A stretch of DNA of 55,670 nucleotides from a virus: IMG/VR virus record IMGVR_UViG_3300027491_000004, positions 1-55,670 of that record; one strand, 5' to 3'. Shown here one piece after another: positions 25,401 to 34,200 of this stretch (the first letter of the stretch is position 1; the number at the start of each line of letters is the position of its first letter). Under the pieces are notes generated by a model that saw nothing but the letters and a program-made list of their open reading frames with translations, was not told the DNA's origin and made no database searches. Both the position numbers and the translations under genes were made by a program.

Positions 25401-28400
25401 CGGATCTGTTGTCCTGCAACCTGTTGCTGTCGCAGGCACAACCACTATTACTCTTCCTGCAATTACTGGTACTGTTGTAACAACTGGAGATTCTGGTACA
25501 GTTACAAATGCGATGTTGGCTGGATCAATTGCCACTAACAAGTTAGTAAGTAGCTCGCTTACTGTATCTGCAGGAACTGGTCTAGGCGGTGGTGGATCAG
25601 TGTCACTTGGTGGATCTGTTACTCTGACTAATGCAGGAGTGCTGAGCGTCAATTCGCAAACTGGCGCAGTAACGATTGCTGGTGGTACTGCAATTTCTGT
25701 AACACAAGCAAGCGGCACAGTAACTATCACAAATACCGGTGTTACTTCGGCAGCATCCGGCACTGGTATTTCGATTTCTGGTACGGGTGTGGGCCCATAT
25801 ACCGGAGCAATCACGATCACAAATTCTGATAAAGGATCAGATCAGGCTATCTTTAAGAATATTGCTGTTACTGGTCAAACAACAGTTAGTGCTGCATCAA
25901 ACACTGCTACACTAAATCTAGTTGGTAGTAACATTACAATTACTACAGACAATACCACAAAGACAGTTACTTTAACAGGTAATGCTGCTGCGAATAATGG
26001 AACAATTACTGTATCTGCTGGCACCGGAATGTCTGGCGGCGGATCATTTACCGTAAATCAAAGCGGCAATTCTACAGTAACGCTCACAAATTCTGATCCA
26101 GGATCTAGCCAATTTATCTTTAAGAACGTTGCTGTTCCTGGACAGACTACAATTGTCGCAGATACCAACAATGATACTCTGACCGTACAAGCCGGCCAGG
26201 TTGATTCTACGACAGGTATCGTAATTACAACTGATGCTACAACTGACACTCTGACAATTGCTCATGCTAATACGTCCGGGCAAGCATCGGTTGATAACGC
26301 AAATGGAACAGTAATTCAGGATATCACACTTGATACTTACGGTCATATTACTGCAATTGCTAGCGTAGATCTAGATGCACGTTATGATGCTCGCTATACG
26401 CTCGACAAGGTCACAACAGCTGGCGCGACAACTGCGAATGCAATTACCGTCGGTGGTTTAACTGTCAACGGTAACGTTACTGTCAATGGTACCACAACTT
26501 CCGTTAATACTACAACAGCAAACCTAAAAGATCCAATCGTCACTCTGGGCGGCGCCGATAATGGCGGTAATGCTACAAGCGATGATGCAAAGGATCGCGG
26601 TATTGAATTCCGCTGGCACAACGGCACTATTGCAAAGACTGGATTCTTTGGATGGGATCGCAGCACAAGTTCATTCACATTTATCGCAGATGCTACAAAT
26701 ACAAACGAAGTATTTGCGCCTGTTTCTGGCGCTAGTTTGGGAGCAATTCGTGCAGGAAGTTTTTCTACCGGTGGTGCAGCAACCCAATTCCTAAAGGCTG
26801 ACGGATCACTTGATAGCAACACATATCTGACAGCTTCAACCGGCGTTTCGTCGATTAATCTTGGTAATATTATTGGTGGTACATTTCAATCTGTTGGAAG
26901 TCTAAATGGTGGTGTCAATGTTTCTATTCTCAGTCCACTAACAGGAAGTCTAACAGGCCCCAATGCTTTAGTAATTGAAATGCTGACTCAGTCTGGTTTG
27001 ACTGCCGGAGTATATAATAACGTTACTGTAAATACAAAGGGCATCGTTACTGCTGCATCGAATGTTGCGTACCTGACATCCAATCCAAATCTGCAGACTG
27101 TCTGCAATGTCGGAAACACAACGACGACTAGCATTACAGCTGGATCATTCGTTAAATCTGGTGCGTTCTCGACTGATATTCTGAAGGGCGACGGATCAAC
27201 AGAAAGCGATAGCAATTACGTCAAAACTTCTGGAGTTCAAACGATTGGCGGGACTAAAGTATTCAGTGCTAATGTTGGAATTGGTACTTCTGGACTATCT
27301 AGTGTTCCATTACATATCAATCTTACTCTCGATCCAAGTTCATTGGCTGTTCCACCAAGATCAATTTGGGCAAGGCCAACATTTAGGTTAAGTAACACAA
27401 GTAATACTGGAGTTGAAGGAATTCAAGTTCAACCTACGGTTGATACTGCCTTCTGGGGAGAAACTACTAGCACCCAAATAACTTATAAAGGAATACGCAT
27501 CGGAGGTGTTCTAAAGACCGGCACCACAGCAATTACTGAAACAGTTGGACTTTATATCGATAACTCCACACAGGGTACTACAAATAATTATGCAATTTAC
27601 AGTGCTCATACTGGAGCATCTGTTTTCTCTGGAAGTGTTACTGCTACATCGTTGATTAAGTCCGGCGGAAGTTCTTCACAACTTCTACAAGCTGACGGCG
27701 GAAGTGATAGTGTGACTCAAACGAGAGCTTCTGTAGCATATCTCACCACCTCTGCTATCAATGTAGTAAATGGAATTGTGAAATGCAACGGCGGCGGAAC
27801 ATATTCTGCAGCTGTTGCTGACACTGATTACCTCACACCAGCTGGGGCTAGCGCGGCGTATCAGCCAAAGGACGCCGACCTGACAGCAATTGCTGGATTA
27901 AGTGGAACGAGCGGATTACTTAGAAAGACTGCAGCTGATACCTGGTCATTAGATACAACAGCATACCTGTCAGGAACAGTGGGAGTCGCAAATGGTGGTA
28001 CTGGAGCAACAACATTTGCAGCAGGATATTTAAAGGCATCTGGTACTTCTGCGTTTACCACAGTATCATCGATATCATATGCAGATTTATATGGGACTCC
28101 ATCTCTTCCAACCGATATTGCAACCAGTGCTACAATTTCTGCAGGAGCAATTACTGGTGGCGCAGAAATTGTAGTAAATTATGCAACGAAAAACGTTGCC
28201 TCTGGAACTACTGGAGGTGGCGGCACTTCAGTAAATTTACTGGGTGGATCAGCGATCACTGTAACTCGTAGCAGTAATAATGTTACCATCACAAACTCCG
28301 GTGTCACTTCAGTTACACAGGGTACCGGTATTACTGTATCTGCCGGCACCGGTGCAGTAACTATCACAAACTCCGGCGTCACTTCGATCACTGGCACATC

Positions 28401-28887
28401 GAATCAGGTCACTGCATCAGCTTCTACCGGCGGAGTAACTTTATCGCTTCCTCAAAGCATCAATACGACTGCAAACGTCGCATTCGGCGCACTTGATATC
28501 GGTAGCCCAAATCCTGCATTTGGAACGCCAACATCTGGTGAAATTCGCGCTGCTGGCAACATCACAGCCTACGCCACATCGGACGAGCGCCTCAAGACCA
28601 ATATCGTTAAGATCGATAATGCTCTGGAAAAGGTCTCTCAGATCGATGGTATCATCTATGACTGGAATGACGAGTACAAGAAGGATCATGGCGGCGTTGA
28701 TGGTTACTTCCTGCGCGACCAGAACTCAGGTGTCATCGCTCAGCAGGTCGAAAAGGTCTTCCCGAATGTCGTGGGTGAACGCTCCGATGGTATGAAAGCT
28801 GTTCGTTACGAGCTGCTCGTTCCTCTGCTGATTGAGGCAATCAAAGATCTGAAAGCCGAGATCGAGTCGCTCAAGGCAAATAAGTAA
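22465..28887 (+). CDS. Long tail fibre with C-terminal S74 chaperone
   Basis: This 2140-residue fibre has an N-terminal phage-attachment region (LRTDTFEAWRQKANTVAKNL, YRTLTHKG) followed by GATATVTAVNGVNLVV-type modules to about 170. At about 320-550 are repeated units of the type TLTNKSIALGSNTITGTLAQ, AQFNTALTDDDFAALAAVQT. A long Gly/Ser/Thr/Val beta shaft follows, with a copy of the shared DRGIEFRWHNGTIAKTGFFG module near 1380. The C-terminus from about 2030 is a Peptidase_S74 intramolecular chaperone: SDERLK begins at residue 2039, with a closing long helix (LLIEAIKDLKAEIESLKANK). Such domains trimerise the shaft and cleave themselves off before the Ser. Ser2039 and Lys2044 fit the known Ser-Lys pair. 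The protein probably recognises the host surface. Confidence 0.85.
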   Translation: MSTQVLRTDTFEAWRQKANTVAKNLGEVASIDSRISYRTLTHKGAAAYSVGNTLTGSVTGATATVTAVNGVNLVVTPVSGTFVGADIIKSRIYFDGAGTITAGSTITSTQSGATAKILSYDSGDNSAVVYDITGAFSVGNTISGTSKTISNISLDTVSDIGENITNGTTVRELNTYSASAVAGINELQAEVGTIASLSGFSATNLVAVANEIKNSAITFNGAKTFSESVNLAATKELTIAGTSVLNSTTLGSGVVNSSLTTVGTIGTGTWQGSIVSSTYGGTGVNNAGRTLTIATGNLTLTTASGGSSLTLPSTGTVATLAGTETLTSKTINLTSNTLTGTLTQFNAALSDDDFAALAAVQTLTNKSIALGSNTITGTLAQFNTALTDDDFAALAAVQTLTNKTLSTGSIWQGGVISSTYGGTGVNNGGRTLTINTGNVVVTAPAGGSTLTLPGSGTVATLAGIETLTNKTVNLASNTLTGTFAEFNAALTGEDFVGVAAIQTLSNKSVSLTTNTLTGTLAEFNTALTDDDFVAINATQTISNKTFVTPVLGIATATSINKVAITAPATSATLTIANGKTLTASNTLTFTGTDGSSVAFGAGGTVVYTSNNITALSTFSSADLAGRLTDETGTGVVVFNSSPSLTTPTIGGGGANFSGSTSGTTNFKAAAAAGTTTITMPAATGTMALTSDIGNGTLTLSTGVGIVSASASFSANQSGAASYSIAHAVPSGATAATLGTNGISSITTDQFGHITAVTTATYLTAASGVSSIAGTANQITASASVGAVTLSLPQNIHTAAEPTFGGATLGNITVGVSTDNTITTSSGNLILTAAGTSTVNASRPLVAATALTNTNKATVFSVSNSSAGAGADFPYNPTQSTRFSIDSTGNVTINGDLTVAGTTYLPTISGTVAWSTQVTGKTYFGSITDGTTAASPGDGTAFKIRTKDGLTAVVTNDDATHGDNVLFGHGNSITIYGSTSGSVVLQPVAVAGTTTITLPAITGTVVTTGDSGTVTNAMLAGSIATNKLVSSSLTVSAGTGLGGGGSVSLGGSVTLTNAGVLSVNSQTGAVTIAGGTAISVTQASGTVTITNTGVTSAASGTGISISGTGVGPYTGAITITNSDKGSDQAIFKNIAVTGQTTVSAASNTATLNLVGSNITITTDNTTKTVTLTGNAAANNGTITVSAGTGMSGGGSFTVNQSGNSTVTLTNSDPGSSQFIFKNVAVPGQTTIVADTNNDTLTVQAGQVDSTTGIVITTDATTDTLTIAHANTSGQASVDNANGTVIQDITLDTYGHITAIASVDLDARYDARYTLDKVTTAGATTANAITVGGLTVNGNVTVNGTTTSVNTTTANLKDPIVTLGGADNGGNATSDDAKDRGIEFRWHNGTIAKTGFFGWDRSTSSFTFIADATNTNEVFAPVSGASLGAIRAGSFSTGGAATQFLKADGSLDSNTYLTASTGVSSINLGNIIGGTFQSVGSLNGGVNVSILSPLTGSLTGPNALVIEMLTQSGLTAGVYNNVTVNTKGIVTAASNVAYLTSNPNLQTVCNVGNTTTTSITAGSFVKSGAFSTDILKGDGSTESDSNYVKTSGVQTIGGTKVFSANVGIGTSGLSSVPLHINLTLDPSSLAVPPRSIWARPTFRLSNTSNTGVEGIQVQPTVDTAFWGETTSTQITYKGIRIGGVLKTGTTAITETVGLYIDNSTQGTTNNYAIYSAHTGASVFSGSVTATSLIKSGGSSSQLLQADGGSDSVTQTRASVAYLTTSAINVVNGIVKCNGGGTYSAAVADTDYLTPAGASAAYQPKDADLTAIAGLSGTSGLLRKTAADTWSLDTTAYLSGTVGVANGGTGATTFAAGYLKASGTSAFTTVSSISYADLYGTPSLPTDIATSATISAGAITGGAEIVVNYATKNVASGTTGGGGTSVNLLGGSAITVTRSSNNVTITNSGVTSVTQGTGITVSAGTGAVTITNSGVTSITGTSNQVTASASTGGVTLSLPQSINTTANVAFGALDIGSPNPAFGTPTSGEIRAAGNITAYATSDERLKTNIVKIDNALEKVSQIDGIIYDWNDEYKKDHGGVDGYFLRDQNSGVIAQQVEKVFPNVVGERSDGMKAVRYELLVPLLIEAIKDLKAEIESLKANK

Positions 28888-28889
28888 GT

Positions 28890-28897
28890 TATAAATA
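28890..28897 (+). promoter_or_regulatory. T4-type late promoter (TATAAATA)
   Basis: A perfect consensus box just after the fibre stop codon (28887), 9 bases before the ATG at 28907. The expected leader is about 4 bases. Confidence 0.6.
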
Positions 28898-28906
28898 CAC
28901 TGACTT

Positions 28907-29245
28907 ATGGCTGTCTACGCGAACATCTCGATTGACCAGGGATCAGATTTTACCTCAACTGTGACTGTAGAGGGTTCTGATGGTATCGCATTTAACCTAA
29001 CAGGATATACTGCTCGCGGCCAGATTCGCAAGTCGTATACCTCTACTACTGCTGTTAATTTCTCGACAGCAATCAATTCACCTACACAAGGCACAATTCA
29101 GCTCACACTGACAGCAGCACAAACCGGCGCAATGAAGGCCGGTCGTTATTTGTATGACATTGAGGTGGTACAGACCTCTACAAGTAAAGTTACTCGTGTC
29201 GTCGAGGGACAAATCGAGGTCAATCCTCGTATTACTCAGCCATGA
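28907..29245 (+). CDS. Small beta-sandwich virion protein
   Basis: This 112-residue protein has alternating strands: MAVYANISIDQGSDFTSTVT, GIAFNLTGYTARGQIRKSYT, GTIQLTLTAAQTGAMKAGRY, LYDIEVVQTSTSKVTRVVEG, QIEVNPRITQP. The pattern resembles small immunoglobulin-like phage proteins (BppU N-terminal-like) found beside fibre genes in cyanophage-type genomes. It may cap or join fibres; the function is unknown. Its stop overlaps the start of the next gene by ATGA (29242-29245), so the two are probably co-translated. Confidence 0.75.
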   Translation: MAVYANISIDQGSDFTSTVTVEGSDGIAFNLTGYTARGQIRKSYTSTTAVNFSTAINSPTQGTIQLTLTAAQTGAMKAGRYLYDIEVVQTSTSKVTRVVEGQIEVNPRITQP

Positions 29246-29487
29246 GCAATATCGTAGGATCAGTTCTTCCATCGCCAGCAATCAAGTCCACAGTACGTGG
29301 TTTACAGAATGTTCAGGCACGTACAGTTGCAATCGGCGCTCCTAAGTCAATGGGAGATCTGGCTGATGTCGACCTATCTGCTGTCGGTGATGGCGCGCTT
29401 TTAATTTACAGCGGAACACTTCAAAAATTTGTAGCCAATACCGAGCTCAATAACTCGAACACGAAGATCGTTGGCGGCAGTTTCTAA
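29242..29487 (+). CDS. Small fibre-associated protein
   Basis: This 81-residue protein starts with ATGA overlap to the previous gene. The block KSMGDLADVDLSAVGDGALL, followed by IYSGTLQKF, is like the LADVIVSSVLNAQVLIYDST block in the next fibre. Its end, KIVGGSF, is like that fibre's end, IDGGTF. It looks like a short, stand-alone version of a fibre N/C-terminal pair and may be a fibre connector. Its function is unproven. Confidence 0.65.
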   Translation: MSNIVGSVLPSPAIKSTVRGLQNVQARTVAIGAPKSMGDLADVDLSAVGDGALLIYSGTLQKFVANTELNNSNTKIVGGSF

Positions 29488-29510
29488 CCTAGAGCATCTA
29501 CCTTACTATC

Positions 29511-31190
29511 ATGCCCGGCACAATCATCAAAACAAAGTATAGCGATATCACGAATCAGCCAGCGCCAGATGCATTGGCACATTCGGAGCAAGCATACTCA
29601 TTCGCATCAAATCGCCTTTTCATCGGTAAGACTAGTGGGGCTACAGTAGATCCGATCATCATCGGTGGTAAGTACTACACCGACATGATGGCGCAGACGC
29701 CGGGCGTTCTGACGGCCTCATCCACGATCATTGTTGACCAGTACAAGTGGGTCGATCATCTGATCACCGGAGGAATCAAGCTCACGACATCGAACGGATC
29801 TGGCCAAGAGCTTACATCTGTTGTCACATCGATCGGCGGAGGTGCTACTAATAGCGAGCTGCCAACTGCTCTGGCAGTTAAAAATTATACTGATTCTGTT
29901 GCTGCAGCGCAGACGCTGAATTCACTCGCAGATGTTATCGTTTCGAGCGTTCTAAATGCTCAGGTACTGATCTATGACAGTACCGCACAGCAATGGCTCA
30001 ATCAGTCACTTTCTGGTGATCTGACGATCTCGAAGACTGGCGTTGTCACTCTGGCCAATACAGGAGTCACTGCTCAGACATATGGATCGGCCACTGCAAT
30101 TCCGGTTCTGACAATTGACAGCAAAGGTCGCGTCACTGCTGCATCAACTGCCTCTCTGGCTACATCGCTTTCAATTGCTGGCGATACAGGTACCGACTCA
30201 GTTGCTCTACTAACTGACACTCTGACATTTGTCGGTGGAGCCGGAATCACATCCGCTGTCACTAACAATACTGTCACGCTGGACGTAGATGCAACCGTTG
30301 CTCGGAGCACCGACACGCTGAATTACTTTAGCGCGACGACATCTGCTCAGCTTGCATCTGTCATTAGCGATGAGACCGGCACTGGTTTACTGGTATTTGG
30401 TACCAGCCCAACATTTACCACATCGGTTGTCACCGACAGTCTGACGCTTGCGGTATTTAATACCACTGCAACTACGGTTCAGGCGTTTGGCGCTGCAACA
30501 GATCTTGCTCTGGGTGCAACATCGGGAAATACTACGGTTCGTAATAACCTGATTGTTTCTGGCACACTGACAGTCAATGGCAATACCTCGACTGTCAATT
30601 CAACTGTCACTACTCTGACAGATCCTGTCATTATGCTTGCGCAGGATTCTCTGGCTGCGGGCGACTCAAATGATCGCGGTGTCAAGTTCAATTACGGTGA
30701 TGGCTCTCAGATTCAGACCGGATTCTTCGGTATGGATATACAGACCGGCCGCTTTGTATTCAAGGCGACTGGCGCGACTGCTACAAATCCTGAGAACTTT
30801 AGCACTCCTTGGTCTGATGCTCAATTCGGTGAGATCTACGGCACTGGCGGTACTCTCGGAAATGTTACTGTTGGCGTAGCAACTGACAATAAGATCACCA
30901 CGACTAGCGGTACTCTTGTCATCGATGCTGCTAATAACACTGTTCAGATCGATGCGGATGCATCTGTCACTGGCACGTTCGGTGTCACTGGTACTGTCAC
31001 ACTGACAACTGCTCTGGGTGTTTCATCCGGCGGTACTGGTGTTTCAGCTTATACCGGAAAAGCAGTATTCATCTCAAATTCCGGAGGAACTGCCACAAAC
31101 TTCCTGACCGGATCGCAATATCAGCTGGTGCAATTTGACGCAACCGGTACGCCTATCGCATCTGCCACAATTGACGGCGGAACGTTCTAA
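29511..31190 (+). CDS. Short tail fibre protein
   Basis: This 559-residue fibre begins MPGTIIKTKYSDITNQPAPD, then SEQAYSFASNRLFIGKTSGA and IIIGGKYYTDMMAQTPG, a head-type region that probably binds the tail. The middle is a Thr/Val-rich shaft. A variant of the shared fibre module lies at about 345-445 (NDRGVKFNYGDGSQIQTGFF, GMDIQTGRFVFKATGA). The end is GTPIASATIDGGTF, without an S74 domain. Leader CTACCTTACTATC precedes the ATG. The gene is followed by a hairpin and promoter (31208-31254). Confidence 0.78.
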   Translation: MPGTIIKTKYSDITNQPAPDALAHSEQAYSFASNRLFIGKTSGATVDPIIIGGKYYTDMMAQTPGVLTASSTIIVDQYKWVDHLITGGIKLTTSNGSGQELTSVVTSIGGGATNSELPTALAVKNYTDSVAAAQTLNSLADVIVSSVLNAQVLIYDSTAQQWLNQSLSGDLTISKTGVVTLANTGVTAQTYGSATAIPVLTIDSKGRVTAASTASLATSLSIAGDTGTDSVALLTDTLTFVGGAGITSAVTNNTVTLDVDATVARSTDTLNYFSATTSAQLASVISDETGTGLLVFGTSPTFTTSVVTDSLTLAVFNTTATTVQAFGAATDLALGATSGNTTVRNNLIVSGTLTVNGNTSTVNSTVTTLTDPVIMLAQDSLAAGDSNDRGVKFNYGDGSQIQTGFFGMDIQTGRFVFKATGATATNPENFSTPWSDAQFGEIYGTGGTLGNVTVGVATDNKITTTSGTLVIDAANNTVQIDADASVTGTFGVTGTVTLTTALGVSSGGTGVSAYTGKAVFISNSGGTATNFLTGSQYQLVQFDATGTPIASATIDGGTF

Positions 31191-31207
31191 TAGATTTTAA
31201 TCGAAGT

Positions 31208-31215
31208 TATAAATA
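31208..31215 (+). promoter_or_regulatory. T4-type late promoter (TATAAATA) inside the terminator arm
   Basis: A perfect TATAAATA before GATGG. The gene it could drive starts at 31279, 63 bases on, so the leader would be about 58 bases. It contains two copies of the hairpin-forming 13-mer GAGTTTTTACTCG, at 31224-31236 and 31264-31276. Confidence 0.6.
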
Positions 31216-31254
31216 GATGGTCTGAGTTTTTACTCGGTCCATCTATTTTCGTTT
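31208..31254 (+). terminator. Rho-independent terminator-like hairpin overlapping a late promoter
   Basis: Arms 31211-31220 (AAATAGATGG) and 31239-31248 (CCATCTATTT) pair perfectly over 10 bases. Inside, after a U-U mismatch, 31222-31227 and 31232-31237 pair for 6 more (one or two wobble) around a TTTT loop. The 3' arm runs into TTTTCGTTTT. The 5' arm overlaps a perfect late box (31208-31215), so transcripts started there lack most of the 5' arm. Confidence 0.6.
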
Positions 31255-31276
31255 TATAACTCGGAGTTTTTACTCG
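31224..31276 (+). repeat. Direct repeat of a hairpin-forming 13-mer in the leader
   Basis: GAGTTTTTACTCG occurs at 31224-31236 and 31264-31276. Each copy folds GAGT/ACTC around TTTT. The second copy holds GGAG (31263-31266), 12 bases before the ATG at 31279, so its hairpin could hide the ribosome binding site or bring it closer. Confidence 0.6.
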
Positions 31277-31278
31277 CT

Positions 31279-34200
31279 ATGCCCAATAACATTCTTATTA
31301 AGAAATCCTCGGTTGCAGCTCGTGTTCCTACCACTAGCGACCTAGACTACGGTGAACTTGCGCTCAATTATGCTGACGGCGCGCTGTATTACAAGACTTC
31401 CGCTAATGCAATTGCACGGCTGAACCCGCCTGAGTCAATTGGCTTTGCAAACGTCGCAGTCACTGGTCAAAGCACACTTGTTGCTGATACCGCAACTGGC
31501 ACACTGACAATTGCTGCGGGCACTGGAGTGACTCTCACCACGAATGCCACCACTGATACCCTGACAATTGCTCACAGTGATACCTCGTCGGTCACTAATC
31601 TTTCCTCGGATAATTCTGCTGGCGTGGTGCTGCAAGACATCGCATTCACTTTTGATACCTATGGCCATGTTCAGACTGCAACTGTAGCTACAACAGATCT
31701 GGATGCTCGATACCTGCAGGCAGAATCGGATACTCTGGCTACAGTCACAACTCGAGGAGCAACGACAACGAATGCAATTACTGTCGGTGGTCTGACAGTC
31801 AATGGAAATGCAACAGTCACTGGCGATATAAGTGGAATTGACTCTCTGACGTTCGATGTCACAGCAACAGAGGCAAATGCTGTCGGAAAGCTATACTGGA
31901 ACACATCTGATGGCACACTAAGTTTTGGATTGGTAGGTGGAAACTCGATTAATCATATTGGTCAGCATCTTACAAACTATGTTTTTAATGCCGATACCAC
32001 TACTATTGCTAAAGGCGAGGTAGTGTATATTTTTTCGGCACAAGGCGATAGAGCCTCTGTCAAAAAAGCATCAAATGCCACCGAGGCGACATCATCCAAG
32101 ACCCTAGGTGTAGCCTCAGAAAATATTGCACCGGGTACCGTCGGATTTGTGGTTTCTCATGGCGTTGTCGATGGACTAAGCCTGGGCGCGTTCAATCCCG
32201 GAGATACTGTATATTTGGGTACCACTCCAGGAACAATCACTGCTACTTTACCGATTGCACCATACCATACTATCTTTGTAGGCGTGATCGCTCGTGCGAA
32301 TAATGGAAATGGTCAGTTATTCGTCAAGATTCAGAATGGACTACAGATCGATGAGCTTCATGATATTCAGATCTCAAATCTGGCAAATAATGACTCTCTG
32401 TTCTATGATGCTCCGACATTAGTCTGGAAGAATACAACTCCGGCAAATGCTCGCACGAAGTTAGGTCTGGGCACAATAGCAACGCAAAATGCAAACTCAG
32501 TTGCAATTACTGGTGGAGCAATCGATGGAACTCCGATCGGTGCAACAACAGCAAGCACCGGCAAGTTCACGACTCTGCAAACAACAGGAAATGTTATTGT
32601 GGGTGGTAACCTAACAATTACTGGCACCACAACAACTGTCAATGCCCAGAATCTGGCGATCTCAGATAACTTGATCCTGCTGAATAACGGCATTCAGACC
32701 ACAATCACAAATGTTTCTGGATCGGGCACAGTTATAACCTATACCACTCTTGAGGCACACAATTACAGCACAAATATGTCTGTAACTGTGACGGGAGTCA
32801 ATCCTTCTCAGTATAATATCACAAACCAGACAATCACCGGAGTAACATCGAATTCCTTTACAGTTGCAGGATCAGCAACTGGTACATATATCTCTGGTGG
32901 TACTGCAAGAGGTACGACAAATGCAAATCCCGACCTAGGATTTGCCGCTGGATATAACGATGGAACATATCGGCATGCCGGATTTTTCCGCGATGCAACA
33001 GATGGTTACTTTAAGCCATTCAAGAACTATACTCCTGAGCCGGATGCCGATATCTATATCGATACCAGCCATGGATCATTTGCTCTAGCAGATATTCAGG
33101 CTGCTAACTTCCGGGGCGCTCTCGTGGGCAATGCCACAACTGCAAGCACACTGGCAGGTACACCGACAATCAATGGAGTGACATTCAATGGTGGATCGAA
33201 TATCACCATTACTTCCAATACCACGAATGCTCTGACAATTGGAGCAGGACTTACCGGCACAAGCTTTAACGGATCTGCTGCTGTCACAATCACGGTTGAT
33301 AACACAGTAGCGCGCACCAACGATACTCTATATGTCGGTACTACAGCAATTGCGCTGAATCGAGCATCTGCCACCCAGACATTGACCGGCGTCAGTATCA
33401 GTGGAAATGCCGGAACTGTCACGAACGGCGTCTATACAACAGATACCGGCACCGTCACAAATACAATGCTGGCAGGAAGTATTGCAAATAACAAGCTTCT
33501 TAATAGCTCAATTACGATTGCTGGTACATCTACTGCACTCGGTGGAAGTATTACTCAGGATACAATCACGGGTCTGTCTGCCACGGGTATCATTAAGCGT
33601 ACTGGAGCAAACACTCTTGCTATTGCGTCAGCGGGTACTGACTATGTTATTCCATCTGGAAGTATTACTGGATCTGCAGGATCAGTGGCTAATGCTCTGA
33701 CACTAGGATCATATCTGACTGGTGTAAGCTATAACGGATCTGCAGCAATCACTGCTGCAGTCGATGCGACATCCGCAAATACAGCAAGTAAGGTTGTTGC
33801 TCGTGATGCATCTGGTAACTTTAGTGCCGGCACGATCACCGCTAATCTGACAGGTACAGCATCCGGAAATCTGACATCGGCCTCATCGCTGACTGCAGGT
33901 AACCTAACAGGAACAATTCCGTCTGCAGTACTAGGATCATCTGCGCTATATGTCGGCACGACATCTATTGCGCTGAATCGAGCATCTGCATCTCAATCTC
34001 TGACTGGAGTGAATATCGATGGCACAGCCTCGAACATCACTGCATATACAATTAATCAGAATCTTGGCACAACAAACGATCCTACGTTTGCATCATTAAA
34101 TGTTAATGGCAGTGTTGGAGCAACTACCTTCAATGGTAATTTGGTTGGCACCAGCGCAACAGTTGCTAGTATAATTATAGGATCTTCCGGAATAACTGTT

